The notes: generated by a model from the letters alone, not told the origin. A stretch of DNA of 64,000 nt from Vicingaceae bacterium (GCA_028245195.1 JAOKCF010000009.1:1-64000); one strand, 5' to 3'; shown: positions 46,850 to 56,305, counted from the stretch's first letter. Translations and numbers: made by a program.

Positions 46850-46980
46850 TGAAAGTTCAACCGCCTAACTTTAAACTTTGGCTAAAGCGAATCGGATTCG
46901 GAGGGTTTATATTCTTTTCCGTGAAAGGAATTATTTGGTTGCTCATCTTTTTTGGACTAGGCAGATATATCGGTTGCTAA
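46849..46980 (+). CDS. 43-residue membrane protein downstream of the exonuclease
   Basis: The ATG overlaps the exonuclease stop (TAATG). The product starts MKVQPPNFKLWLKRIGFGGF and has one hydrophobic helix (about residues 17-38). Short proteins with a similar LWLKRIGxxGFxFFxxKG pattern occur in Flavobacteriales. Its stop interlocks with that of the next gene (CTAA). The tight coupling supports translation. Confidence 0.65.
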   Translation: MKVQPPNFKLWLKRIGFGGFIFFSVKGIIWLLIFFGLGRYIGC

Positions 46981-47726
46981 AAGAAATAAGAGAAATTAAT
47001 CTGAGCCGTAGGGTTAACATTTAAAACCGTTGTTTTCGAAATATCATCTCTGCTATCAAATGTAGACATTCTGGTGCCCCCAGCTGTTGTGTTTGTTGTA
47101 TTGTCCGTAATACCTCCACCTACACTTACATATTGAAATCCGAGGTACAATTCAGTGCCTGCACTAAAATTCTTCGCTAAAAAATAATTAAAACCCCCTC
47201 CTAAATTTAAACCTAGGGCAAAACCTCCGTCTCTAATAATTTCTCTCTCGGTTGATGCAGTTCCAAAAGTAGAAGTTTGACGATTCTCAATTTCATTCCT
47301 TGATTTTCCTATCATAGAAATATCTAATTGTCCGAAAACAAATGGATCCAATCTTTTATTGGCCGTTAAATGTTTCTCTATCCCAATTGAAACATTGACG
47401 CTAAAGCTTCTTCGCAGCGAATCAACTTCTACTAATAATGCTCCTGCACTATCAGCGGATTCTCTTAATGTTCTATTTAACTTAAATCCTAATCCCGTTC
47501 GTAATGCTAAATCATCTTTCAAGTAATACTTGGCAAATAAAATATTTTGTCCATACGTATTGTTATTGGTTGACAAATTTATATTATTAGTCAAGCCATT
47601 AACGACTATAGATGCACCAAAATCACCTGCTTTTGGTAAGAAATATTTTGTTGTATCTTGAGCTAAAACAGAAAATGAAAGGAAAAAGCTCGTTAATATT
47701 ATAGCTATGGATTTTAATCTATTCAT
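46977..47726 (-). CDS. Outer-membrane beta-barrel protein
   Basis: 249 residues. A signal peptide (about 1-22, ending SVLAQ) is followed by alternating amphipathic strands typical of an 8-stranded OmpA/OmpX-like barrel (KYYLKDDLALRTGLGFKL, SVNVSIGIEKHL, FALGLNLGGGFNYFLAKNFSAGTELYLG) and ends in the aromatic FSYFF expected for BAM recognition. The role is unknown. Confidence 0.82.
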   Translation of the reverse strand: MNRLKSIAIILTSFFLSFSVLAQDTTKYFLPKAGDFGASIVVNGLTNNINLSTNNNTYGQNILFAKYYLKDDLALRTGLGFKLNRTLRESADSAGALLVEVDSLRRSFSVNVSIGIEKHLTANKRLDPFVFGQLDISMIGKSRNEIENRQTSTFGTASTEREIIRDGGFALGLNLGGGFNYFLAKNFSAGTELYLGFQYVSVGGGITDNTTNTTAGGTRMSTFDSRDDISKTTVLNVNPTAQINFSYFF

Positions 47727-47773
47727 GTGTTTGTTGTTTGAGACAAATAACTGAAAACTCCAGCTGTTATTGT

Positions 47774-48427
47774 CTAACTCTTAAAAGATTTATCCTTTAA
47801 CATAGGCACAAAACTAAACTCTCCGTATGTTTCTGTTTTGAATTCATTCTCGGCAATTTTAATAATTCTTTGCATCTCTTGCTTGTCTGTATCTCCTAAT
47901 GGAATAACCATCATACCTCCAACTTTAAGCTGTTCTAAAAGGTCTTGAGGTATAAATGGTGCAGCTGCGGTGATAATTATTTTATCGAATGGAGCATAAC
48001 CCGGTAATCCTTTGTATCCATCACCAAAAAACAATTTTGGAAAGTGCCCCAATTGATTCAACATCTTTTTAGATTTCATGTGCAATGAACGGTGTCTTTC
48101 TATGCTAAAAACCTTGACGCTCATTTCCATTAACACACTGCATTGATAACCCGAACCGGTTCCAATTTCAAGCACTTTTTCGCTCTTTCTCAATTCCAAT
48201 AGCTGAGTTTGAAATGCAACCGTAAATGGGTGAGATATAGTTTGTTCTGATCCAATTGGGAACGCTTGATTCTTGTATGCAAAATTTACAAATGCATTAT
48301 CTAAAAATAAATGTCTTGGAACCTTATCAATTGCATCCAGAACAGTCTTGTCAGAAATACCTTTCGACCTTAGTAGTTCTAATAACTTCCGTCGCATTCC
48401 TTTATGTCTGTAAGTATCATTTAGCAT
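47774..48427 (-). CDS. pcm: Protein-L-isoaspartate O-methyltransferase
   Basis: Repairs isoaspartyl residues in aged proteins with SAM. 217 residues. PCMT signatures are FLDNAFVNFAYKNQAFPIGSEQTISHPF, LEIGTGSGYQCSVL (SAM motif I), and DKIIITAAAPFIP. Length and order are normal. Divergent from the MocA-type gene with ~135 bp between the starts. Confidence 0.95.
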   Translation of the reverse strand: MLNDTYRHKGMRRKLLELLRSKGISDKTVLDAIDKVPRHLFLDNAFVNFAYKNQAFPIGSEQTISHPFTVAFQTQLLELRKSEKVLEIGTGSGYQCSVLMEMSVKVFSIERHRSLHMKSKKMLNQLGHFPKLFFGDGYKGLPGYAPFDKIIITAAAPFIPQDLLEQLKVGGMMVIPLGDTDKQEMQRIIKIAENEFKTETYGEFSFVPMLKDKSFKS

Positions 48428-48563
48428 GTTACAAAAAAAGATGATTTAATCCTTGCATGCGTTAAATCATACGCTTCTTTTTCAATAAAAAAATGTTAAC
48501 AAAGCAATTCTGCTAGTTGGTATTTTAAAACCTCCTTTACCGTACTTTGTAAAAAATCATTTT

Positions 48564-49553
48564 ATGCTAAAAATAGGTGTTTTAGGTGCAGGTCATTTGG
48601 GAAAAATTCACATCCGAATTTTATTAGAACATGAAGATTTCGCATTGGTTGGGTTCTACGATCCGAATAAAGAAAATGCAAAAAAAGTTTCTGTAGAGTT
48701 TGAATTAAAAGCCTTTGATTCTATTGAAGAATTAGTGAATGCTGTAGATGCTGTAGACATCGTTACTCCTACATTATCTCATTACGATTGCGCTGTCATT
48801 GCAGTCAGACAAACAAAACATATTTTTATTGAAAAACCTATTACCAATACGGTTGAAGAAGCTCGAAAATTAATCAATCTATCAGAAGAAGCAGGGGTTA
48901 AGGTTCAAGTTGGTCACGTAGAACGTTTCAATCCGGCCTTTACAGCAACGAAACCTTACATTAAGCATCCAATGTTTATTGAAACTCATAGATTGGCACA
49001 GTTTAACCCCAGGGGCACAGATGTTTCAGTAGTATTGGATTTAATGATACACGACTTAGACATTATTCTCAGTATTGTCGATAGCAATGTAAAAAGAGTT
49101 AGCGCAAGTGGCGTAGCTGTTTTAAGTGACACACCTGATATAGCAAATGCTAGAATTGAATTTGACAATGGTTGCGTTGCAAACTTAACAACAAGTCGTA
49201 TATCTCTGAAAAACATGAGAAAAACTCGAATTTTTCAAAAAGACGCATATTTATCTGTGGATTTTCTAGAAAAGCAAAGTGAAGTTGTTCGTCTATCTAA
49301 CGTTGAAGGTGAACCAGACCCATTATCAGTTACGATTGACTTACCTGACGGTAAAGGTCAAAAACTAATCTATTTCGAAAAGCCAGATATTGAAAGTAAC
49401 AATGCCATAAAAGATGAATTAACAGCTTTTGCACATGCAATTAATTCAAATACAACCCCTGCTGTTAGCATACATGATGGATATAAGGCGCTAGATGTTG
49501 CTCATCAAATTATCGACAAATTGGAGTTTAATAGACAAAATTCCATTATTTAA
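48564..49553 (+). CDS. Gfo/Idh/MocA-family oxidoreductase
   Basis: 329 residues. The N-terminal Rossmann domain has GAGHLGKIHIRIL (residues 7-19) and the EKPITNTVEEA lysine motif near 92. The C-terminal alpha/beta domain includes VGHVERFNPAF and DLMIHDLDII. Such enzymes oxidise sugars or related alcohols with NAD(P). Its position ahead of a sugar transferase suggests a role in surface polysaccharide precursor synthesis, by context only. Confidence 0.93.
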   Translation: MLKIGVLGAGHLGKIHIRILLEHEDFALVGFYDPNKENAKKVSVEFELKAFDSIEELVNAVDAVDIVTPTLSHYDCAVIAVRQTKHIFIEKPITNTVEEARKLINLSEEAGVKVQVGHVERFNPAFTATKPYIKHPMFIETHRLAQFNPRGTDVSVVLDLMIHDLDIILSIVDSNVKRVSASGVAVLSDTPDIANARIEFDNGCVANLTTSRISLKNMRKTRIFQKDAYLSVDFLEKQSEVVRLSNVEGEPDPLSVTIDLPDGKGQKLIYFEKPDIESNNAIKDELTAFAHAINSNTTPAVSIHDGYKALDVAHQIIDKLEFNRQNSII

Positions 49554-49605
49554 ACAATAATTAGGAATTTCGTGTGTTTAGTTTCAGTAATCCCAACCTC
49601 TTCAT

Positions 49606-50457
49606 ATGAAGAACCAGTACCTATTTATTGTCTGTATTACAATAATTTCACTTTTTTCTTGTGAAAAGCAGAAATCCATAGTTCCGGGGTTCTTAAAAAT
49701 TGACGATGTTATTTTAAGAGCTACTCCAACACAAGGCTCTAGTAGTGATCGAATTACCGACATAAACGTTTTTATCAACGATCAATCTATCGGTATTTTC
49801 GAATTGCCCGCACTCATTCCTATTCAACAAACAGGTAAGGTAAACCTCAAAATTAGATGTATTATTTATAAAAATGGGCAGTCTAATGAGAAGGTAGATT
49901 ATCCTTTATACACAACATTTAGTTTAGACACCACCTTTGTGCCTGAAACACAAATGAAAATAACGCCTGTGGTTCGATATCAAAGCTCTACTATATTTGA
50001 TGATCCTTGGTCGGGTGAAGATTTTGAAACAGGAGTAAATTTTAATTACCATCCCTTATCCGATACTGTTTTTCAAAGAATAACTGACCCAGCTCAAGCA
50101 TTTGAGGGCGCCTCAGGTTTGGCGTACCTTACCGAAAGTATGGACTTTTTTGAAGCCTGGTCGCCTACGTTTTCAAATATTCCTAGAAATGGAGTAGATG
50201 TTTGGTTAGAAATGGATTACAAGTCCACCCACAAATTTGCGATAAGTGTATTTGTAAATGGAACTGCCCCCTCCAATCAACGTTCAATTGTATTTTTCAA
50301 TCCCCGTGCTACCTATGGAAAAGTCTATGTTGAACTGAATTCTGTTTTTTCGACGCTTTCAGGAGCATTCAATTATACGCTAGCAATTGGTTTTCCAAAG
50401 CAAACCGGGGAAGTTGCTCATTTTTATATAGACAACGTTAAATTGGTTCGGTTTTGA
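49606..50457 (+). CDS. Predicted lipoprotein of unknown function
   Basis: 283 residues. A lipoprotein signal ends at C19 (ISLFSC-EK). The rest is beta-rich, with a jelly-roll-like C-terminal half (SGEDFETGVNFNYH, VDVWLEMDYKSTHKFAISVFVNG, VAHFYIDNVKLVRF). This resembles surface carbohydrate-binding or export-linked lipoproteins, but no family is recognised. It overlaps the sugar transferase gene by 4 nt. Confidence 0.75.
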   Translation: MKNQYLFIVCITIISLFSCEKQKSIVPGFLKIDDVILRATPTQGSSSDRITDINVFINDQSIGIFELPALIPIQQTGKVNLKIRCIIYKNGQSNEKVDYPLYTTFSLDTTFVPETQMKITPVVRYQSSTIFDDPWSGEDFETGVNFNYHPLSDTVFQRITDPAQAFEGASGLAYLTESMDFFEAWSPTFSNIPRNGVDVWLEMDYKSTHKFAISVFVNGTAPSNQRSIVFFNPRATYGKVYVELNSVFSTLSGAFNYTLAIGFPKQTGEVAHFYIDNVKLVRF

Positions 50458-51869
50458 ATAAAAATTTACAAGCTCTCAAATACATTTTATTCGACTTCAT
50501 AGGTGCAGCAATCGCTTGGGCGCTATTTTTTCGATTTCGAAAAATGTACCTTGAACCCTCAAAGTTCGGCTATGAAGTACCTTTAAACATTGATGATACG
50601 TTCATATATGGATTACTTTTTATACCTACCTGCTGGGTACTTCTTTACGCTACCACAGGATTTTACAAGACTCCGTATCGAAAATCAAGGTTAAAAGAGC
50701 TAAGCCAAACCTTAACAGTCAGCATATTAGGATGCACCTTGTTGTTTTTCGTTTTTATCCTCGATGATGAAATTAACACCTACAAGGATTATTACCTATC
50801 CTATTTATATATTCTCTTCTTTCACCTTGTTATTACTTTTTTGTTCCGGTTTTTAATTACTAGCAGAACCGTTTACAGAATACAAAACCGAGAAATTGGA
50901 TTCAATACCATAATTATTGGCTCCAATGAAAAAGCGGTAGCCCTATTTATAGAAATGCAAGGAGAGAAAAAATCATTCGGCAATAAATTTATTGGATTCG
51001 CGAGGGTTAATAAAAAAGACGAGTACCTTTTAAATGACCACCTTCCCTTCTTAGGAAACTCTTCTGAGTTGAAAAAAATAATTCAAGAAAACGACATAGA
51101 AGAAGCTATTATTGCAATAGAATCTTCAGAACATTTAAGTCTTGAAAAGATAATCGGAGAGTTGGAAGGACTGAATGTAATCGTGAAGGTTATTCCTGAC
51201 ATGTATGACATACTCAGTGGCTCAGTTAAAATGAGTTCTATTTTTGGCGCTCCACTGATCATTATTAATAGAGAAATTATGCCGGCTTGGCAGCAAACTG
51301 TTAAGAGAGGTATTGACATTGCTGCTTCGTTATTTGCATTAACTGTTTTTAGCCCGCTTTACCTCATTGTTAGCATGCTTGTTAAATCAAGCTCTAGAGG
51401 ACCAGTCATTTTTTCACAAGAACGAATTGGTGTACACGGTAAACCTTTTATGATTCATAAGTTTCGCTCCATGTACACGGATGCAGAAAAAAAGGGACCA
51501 GCTTTATCAAGTGAAAATGACCCTAGAATTACGCCGTTTGGGAAGTTCATGAGAAAGACGCGATTGGATGAAATTCCTCAATTCTACAATGTACTAATCG
51601 GCGATATGGCTTTAGTAGGACCTCGTCCTGAAAGACAATTTTTTATCGATAAAATTGTAAAAAAGGCTGCCCACTACAATCATTTACTCAAAGTTAGACC
51701 GGGAATAACTTCTTGGGGTCAAGTAAAGTACGGATATGCTGAAAACGTTGACCAAATGATTGAACGTTTAAAATATGACATTATTTACATTGAAAATATG
51801 TCACTTACAGTTGACATTAAAATTTTAATCTACACGGTCTTAATTGTAATAAAGGGCAGTGGAAAATAA
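50454..51869 (+). CDS. Polyprenyl glycosylphosphotransferase (sugar transferase)
   Basis: 471 residues. Four N-terminal membrane helices, a cytoplasmic CoA-binding-like domain (about 140-270), then a fifth helix and the catalytic Bac_transf domain: KRGIDIAASLFAL, SQERIGVHGKPFMIHKFRSM, TRLDEIPQFYNVL, and MALVGPRPE. It transfers a sugar-1-phosphate to undecaprenyl phosphate to start exopolysaccharide or O-unit synthesis. The start is a TTG overlapping the preceding stop. Confidence 0.94.
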   Translation: MNKNLQALKYILFDFIGAAIAWALFFRFRKMYLEPSKFGYEVPLNIDDTFIYGLLFIPTCWVLLYATTGFYKTPYRKSRLKELSQTLTVSILGCTLLFFVFILDDEINTYKDYYLSYLYILFFHLVITFLFRFLITSRTVYRIQNREIGFNTIIIGSNEKAVALFIEMQGEKKSFGNKFIGFARVNKKDEYLLNDHLPFLGNSSELKKIIQENDIEEAIIAIESSEHLSLEKIIGELEGLNVIVKVIPDMYDILSGSVKMSSIFGAPLIIINREIMPAWQQTVKRGIDIAASLFALTVFSPLYLIVSMLVKSSSRGPVIFSQERIGVHGKPFMIHKFRSMYTDAEKKGPALSSENDPRITPFGKFMRKTRLDEIPQFYNVLIGDMALVGPRPERQFFIDKIVKKAAHYNHLLKVRPGITSWGQVKYGYAENVDQMIERLKYDIIYIENMSLTVDIKILIYTVLIVIKGSGK

Positions 51870-51922
51870 GTTTTGTTTGCCCTGCTCCATTGGGTAATTT
51901 AGTAGCTTTAAAAATTGATATT

Positions 51923-52810
51923 ATGAAGAATGTAGCTGTCATTGGAGCAGGAACCATGGGCAATGGAATTGCTCATACTTTTGCCCAATTTGGATTTCAA
52001 GTGTCGTTAATTGACATTTCTCAAGATTCGTTGGATAAAGCGCGTAAAACCATTACAAAAAATCTTGATCGACTGGTTGCCAAAGAGCGATTAACGGAAT
52101 TACAAAAGGAACAAACTCTTGCTAACCTAAAAACATTTACGAAGTTAGAAGAAGGTGTAAAGTCTGCTGATTTAGTAGTTGAGGCTGCTACAGAAAACAT
52201 CGACATAAAACTGAGTATTTTTAAAACACTGGATAAAGTTTGTCCACCTGCAACTATTTTAGCGAGTAACACCTCATCTATTTCCATCACAAAAATAGGT
52301 TCTGTCACCAATCGACCAGATAAGGTAATTGGAATGCACTTTATGAACCCAGTGCCAATTATGAAGTTAGTGGAAATCATTAGAGGTTATGCAACATCTG
52401 ATGAAGTAACTAATCTAATCATGGAAACCTCTAAGAAGCTTGGTAAAACTCCAACTGAGGTAAATGATTACCCTGGTTTTATTGCAAACAGGATTCTAAT
52501 GCCCATGATTAACGAAGCGATTTATTCGCTTTATGAAGGAGTTGCCGGCGCAGAAGAGATTGATACCGTTATGAAGCTAGGCATGGCTCACCCAATGGGA
52601 CCACTTCAGTTAGCAGATTTTATTGGTTTAGATGTCTGTTTATCGATTTTACAAGTATTAAATGACGGCTTTGGAAATCCTAAATATGCACCTTGTCCAT
52701 TACTTGTGAACATGGTCACAGCAGGTAAATTAGGCGATAAATCAGGCGAAGGTTTCTATAACCACACACATGGCACCAAAGAACTGATTGTTGCAGATAA
52801 TTTTAAGTAG
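51923..52810 (+). CDS. hbd: 3-hydroxybutyryl-CoA dehydrogenase (3-hydroxyacyl-CoA dehydrogenase)
   Basis: 295 residues. The NAD motif is GAGTMG (8-13). HFMNPVPIMKLVEII supplies the catalytic histidine region, and NDYPGFIANRIL plus HPMGPLQLADFIGLD complete the family. It oxidises 3-hydroxyacyl-CoA to 3-oxoacyl-CoA in beta-oxidation or short-chain metabolism. As PaaH it would also serve phenylacetate breakdown, whose epoxidase genes are 15 kb upstream. The start at MKNVAV is preferred over 11 extra residues. Confidence 0.95.
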   Translation: MKNVAVIGAGTMGNGIAHTFAQFGFQVSLIDISQDSLDKARKTITKNLDRLVAKERLTELQKEQTLANLKTFTKLEEGVKSADLVVEAATENIDIKLSIFKTLDKVCPPATILASNTSSISITKIGSVTNRPDKVIGMHFMNPVPIMKLVEIIRGYATSDEVTNLIMETSKKLGKTPTEVNDYPGFIANRILMPMINEAIYSLYEGVAGAEEIDTVMKLGMAHPMGPLQLADFIGLDVCLSILQVLNDGFGNPKYAPCPLLVNMVTAGKLGDKSGEGFYNHTHGTKELIVADNFK

Positions 52811-52828
52811 CAAGCCCTTTTAAAAGAA

Positions 52829-52860
52829 TAAAAAAGCGAACTAAAGAGTTCGCTTTTTTA
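52829..52860 (+). terminator. Rho-independent terminator after hbd
   Basis: A perfect 13-bp stem (TAAAAAAGCGAAC / GTTCGCTTTTTTA) with a 6-nt loop and T tract. Confidence 0.92.
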
Positions 52861-52902
52861 TATTACAAATTTTACCCATTTTTGGCATTAGATAAAATAA
52901 CA

Positions 52903-53670
52903 ATGGCATTATTTCAAGAATTGGAAAAACAAGGAGTTAAATTATTCAAGTACAGAGGAACGCTTCCTATTTTCATTTTAGTTGCGGCACTTGCCTTGTA
53001 TGCATATCAATGTTATTCCCCTTCGTTTACCGGGGTTGAGCAATACTTCCCATCTGAAGGAAACATTTATCAAATAATCTGTTTGGTTGTGTCCCTAATT
53101 GGATTGTTCATTCGAATCCATACATTAGGCTTTGTCATTCCAAATACTTCAGGAAGAAATACGCAAGAACAAATTGCTGACGGTATAAATAAATCAGGTA
53201 TGTATTCTTTATTGAGACACCCGCTATATTTAGGCAACTTTTTAATGTGGTTAGGTATTGGCATGTTAACAGAAAACATTTGGTTTAATATTATCTTTAT
53301 TCTTAGTTTTTGGTTGTACTATGAGCGAATTATGTACGCTGAAGAAACATTCTTAATTAATAAGTTTGGAGACGAATATACTAAATGGTCAAAGGATGTA
53401 CCACCTTTTATTCCGCGACTCTCTAATTACGAAAAACCAGCCTTGGATTTTGCTTGGAGAAAAGTAATCCGACAAGAAAAAAGTGGAATTGCAGCTCTTT
53501 TTATCGTCTTCATGCTTTTCCATCAGGTAGAGTGCTACTTTAACGAGGCAACATTAGACTTTACTATGAGCCTTTGGAATTTACTCTTCATCATTTTCAC
53601 TACCTATATCATTGTTGTGAAGCTAATTCAGAAAACAACTGACTGGTTAGACATAGAGAAAACTCGCTAA
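52903..53670 (+). CDS. Isoprenylcysteine/phospholipid methyltransferase-like membrane protein
   Basis: 255 residues with five to six membrane helices. The C-terminal ICMT/PEMT motif is SGMYSLLRHPLYLGNFLMWLG followed by LYYERIMYAEETFLINKFGDEYTKWSKDVP, which bind SAM at the membrane. The acceptor is unknown; bacterial members methylate lipids or isoprenoid-like acids. The start is set at MALFQELEK, seven codons after an alternative. Confidence 0.85.
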   Translation: MALFQELEKQGVKLFKYRGTLPIFILVAALALYAYQCYSPSFTGVEQYFPSEGNIYQIICLVVSLIGLFIRIHTLGFVIPNTSGRNTQEQIADGINKSGMYSLLRHPLYLGNFLMWLGIGMLTENIWFNIIFILSFWLYYERIMYAEETFLINKFGDEYTKWSKDVPPFIPRLSNYEKPALDFAWRKVIRQEKSGIAALFIVFMLFHQVECYFNEATLDFTMSLWNLLFIIFTTYIIVVKLIQKTTDWLDIEKTR

Positions 53671-54293
53671 AGATTATTTTTTCTCATTCGTTTTTGGTAA
53701 GGAATTGCGCCGCTTTCCATTTGCTGCACTATTTCTTCCACTAACAAATCTTCCCCGTCAGGGTCATATTTAAGCTTTAGGTTAGACCCAAACAATCTAG
53801 CGAGGGATTGCCAAATAAATGCTGAAAACGAACCTCTTAATGTTTTAATTAACTCGAAAGAAGAATTACTAGTTTGCCGATCAATTAACTTCACCAACAG
53901 TATCCCCTGTTTAATGGTTAACCTCTTTAATTCCCCTTCAAATTCCTGCTTTAGTTCATCTTCTAGAGCAGCTAAAAATTTCTTTTGCTCCCGATCTGTC
54001 TTCATTGTCTTCAGCGTATCGTCAAAGTCATTCAACATGACTCCCGCCAATTCTGCATACGGAAATACTTTAACAACATAACGCTTTAACCTACCGTAAC
54101 GACGTCGGACTTGTTTTGAGAAACGCTTCTTACCATTTACTGTAATTGACTTAAACGTATACATCGGAAAGGTATCTCCATCAATCACCACCATTTCTAA
54201 CACTGTAATATCATCTGTTGTTGGTTGTGCTTGGAGCGCTAACTCCGTAATGAAAAAAGTAAAAAAGAATGCAAAAACGAAAAGTAATCTCAT
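53667..54293 (-). CDS. DUF4294 domain protein, exported
   Basis: 208 residues. The signal peptide (about 1-22) is followed by the DUF4294 core VVIDGDTFPMYTFKSITVNGKKRF, basic RRRYGRLKRYVVKVFPYAELAG, and the TIKQGILLVKLIDRQTSNSSFELIKTLRG segment. This Bacteroidota family is periplasmic with unknown role. Its stop interlocks with the methyltransferase-like stop in CTAA. Confidence 0.9.
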   Translation of the reverse strand: MRLLFVFAFFFTFFITELALQAQPTTDDITVLEMVVIDGDTFPMYTFKSITVNGKKRFSKQVRRRYGRLKRYVVKVFPYAELAGVMLNDFDDTLKTMKTDREQKKFLAALEDELKQEFEGELKRLTIKQGILLVKLIDRQTSNSSFELIKTLRGSFSAFIWQSLARLFGSNLKLKYDPDGEDLLVEEIVQQMESGAIPYQKRMRKNNL

Positions 54294-54364
54294 GTACCAT
54301 TTATTTTAAAAAATAAAAACTAACCAAAACCATGCCTTATTTCTTTGCTGTGTAATTTCGTGCT

Positions 54365-54868
54365 ATGATTAACAGAGGGCAACTTAAAGAAGCATTGAGA
54401 TTTCTGAAAGAAAATAATTGCATCACAATCGAATATAACGACGGTATTAAATTTATTTTCGATGCAAAGAACGGAACAGAAGGCCTCTTTCAATTAAATT
54501 CTCCCCAACAAGATTTTGGAATACTCATTAGCTCAGACAGGATGGCAAATCAATGCATAAAAGATATTCCTGAAATCGCTTGGGACATGATGGATTATGC
54601 TATAACTCCATTAACACTTGTTTTAGATGGAGGCCAATTTGTTTCAAAACATTTAATCACCGAGGACGGGAGTCTTTCCATTCAAAAACTAAACACAGGT
54701 CCTTTATTTGAACTCGTTTCTAAATATGGTAAACCAATTGCATTCTTTAACAGTGATAAAAATCATTCGATTCAAATAGATTTTAAAATTGTAATGAAGC
54801 AAAACATGGTAAAAGAGAAAATTGTGAGAATTCGTCCAAATGGTGAGGTAGAAATCATAGCAAACTAA
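54365..54868 (+). CDS. YrdC/Sua5-like protein lacking catalytic motifs
   Basis: 167 residues. The middle part IPEIAWDMMDYAITPLTLVL (69-88) and GSLSIQKLNTGPLFELVSKYGKPI (102-125) match L-threonylcarbamoyladenylate synthase (Sua5/YrdC). The active-site motifs are lost: IEYNDGIKF stands where YPTDTIWG is expected, no KxR lysine-arginine pair follows, and IAFFNSD replaces the STSAN loop. Its place ahead of cca and miaA is a tRNA-modification context. It is probably inactive in t6A synthesis unless it works with another protein. A working Sua5 would be encoded elsewhere. Confidence 0.72.
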   Translation: MINRGQLKEALRFLKENNCITIEYNDGIKFIFDAKNGTEGLFQLNSPQQDFGILISSDRMANQCIKDIPEIAWDMMDYAITPLTLVLDGGQFVSKHLITEDGSLSIQKLNTGPLFELVSKYGKPIAFFNSDKNHSIQIDFKIVMKQNMVKEKIVRIRPNGEVEIIAN

Positions 54869-56304
54869 TGGCAATTCGTATTTTTGGGAAAATTTCTCTT
54901 TTGCAGGAACACCCAAAACACCTTATTTTTAAAACACTAAGCAAAGTTGCAGATGAACTGCAACTTGAGTCTTACGTTATTGGTGGATTTGTGCGTGATA
55001 TTATTCTTGAACGATCAAGTAAAGACATCGATATTGTTTGTATCGGAAGCGGTATTGACTTAGCAAAAGCGGTTGCCAAAACACTAGAAGTAAAAAAAGT
55101 TTCAGTGTTTAAAAATTTTGGGACTGCAATGATCAACTATAAAGGGTGGGAAATTGAATTTGTTGGAGCAAGAAAAGAATCCTACGATAGAGGAAGTAGA
55201 AAACCTGTAATTGAAGATGGAACATTAGAGGATGACCAAAACCGAAGAGACTTTAGCATAAACGCTATGGCTATTTGCTTAAATAAAAATAGATTAGGAG
55301 AATTTATTGACCCTTTTAATGGACTAAAAGACTGCGACAATAAAATCATCCGTACACCATTAAATCCGAAAATAACATTTTCTGACGATCCTTTACGTAT
55401 GATGCGGGCCATACGATTTGCCACTCAATTGAACTTTACAATTGAAGACAAAACTTTTGACGCATTGCACACTGAAAAAGATAGAATCAGAATTATTTCG
55501 CAAGAACGCATTACCGATGAGTTAAATAAAATAATTTTATCAAAAGTACCTTCTATAGGCTTTAAACACCTTTTTGATACAGGTTTGCTTCACTACTTTT
55601 TTCCAGAAATGGTGCAGTTATATGGAGTTGAGCTACGAAATGGATTTGGCCATAAGGATAACTTTTACCATACCTTACAAGTATTGGATAACATTTGCCC
55701 AAATACGAATAGTTTATGGCTTAGATGGGCTGCTATTCTTCATGACATTGGAAAACCACCGACTAAACGTTTTGATCCGAAACAAGGGTGGACATTTCAT
55801 GGCCATGAAGATAGAGGAGCTAGAATGGTTCCAGAAATCTTTAAGAAGTTGAAACTTCCCTTAGATGCTAAAATGAAATACGTTCAAAAATTAGTTCGTT
55901 TACATTTAAGGCCTATTGCTCTGGTGAAAGAAACAGTCACAGATTCAGCAGTAAGAAGACTGCTCGTTGAAGCAGGAGAGGATGTTGATGATCTTATGAC
56001 ATTGTGTTCAGCAGACATTACCACAAAAAATGAGAAGAAGCTCAAAAAGTATAAGAAAAATTTTATTTTAGTCGAGGAAAAACTGAAAGAAGTAGAAGAA
56101 AAGGATCATTTAAGAAATTGGCAACCTCCAATTTCTGGTGAAGACATTATGGCAACCTTTGGAATTGGACCTTCAAAAGAGGTGGGACAAATAAAAAATG
56201 CAATTAAAGAAGCTATGTTAGAGGGAGAAATACAGAACAATGAGGCGGAAGCAAGAGAATTCATGCACCGACTTGGTGGTAAAATGGGTTTAAAACTGGT
56301 TTAA
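54868..56304 (+). CDS. cca: CCA tRNA nucleotidyltransferase with HD domain
   Basis: Adds or repairs the 3'-CCA of tRNA. 478 residues. The nucleotidyltransferase head has GGFVRDIIL (39-47) and the metal pair D53/D55 in SKDIDIV. The tRNA-binding region includes RRDFSINAMA and DPLRMMRAIRFATQL. A C-terminal HD phosphohydrolase domain has H292-D293 (LHDIGKP). The ATG overlaps the stop of the YrdC-like gene (TAATG). Confidence 0.95.
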   Translation: MAIRIFGKISLLQEHPKHLIFKTLSKVADELQLESYVIGGFVRDIILERSSKDIDIVCIGSGIDLAKAVAKTLEVKKVSVFKNFGTAMINYKGWEIEFVGARKESYDRGSRKPVIEDGTLEDDQNRRDFSINAMAICLNKNRLGEFIDPFNGLKDCDNKIIRTPLNPKITFSDDPLRMMRAIRFATQLNFTIEDKTFDALHTEKDRIRIISQERITDELNKIILSKVPSIGFKHLFDTGLLHYFFPEMVQLYGVELRNGFGHKDNFYHTLQVLDNICPNTNSLWLRWAAILHDIGKPPTKRFDPKQGWTFHGHEDRGARMVPEIFKKLKLPLDAKMKYVQKLVRLHLRPIALVKETVTDSAVRRLLVEAGEDVDDLMTLCSADITTKNEKKLKKYKKNFILVEEKLKEVEEKDHLRNWQPPISGEDIMATFGIGPSKEVGQIKNAIKEAMLEGEIQNNEAEAREFMHRLGGKMGLKLV

Positions 56305-56305
56305 C

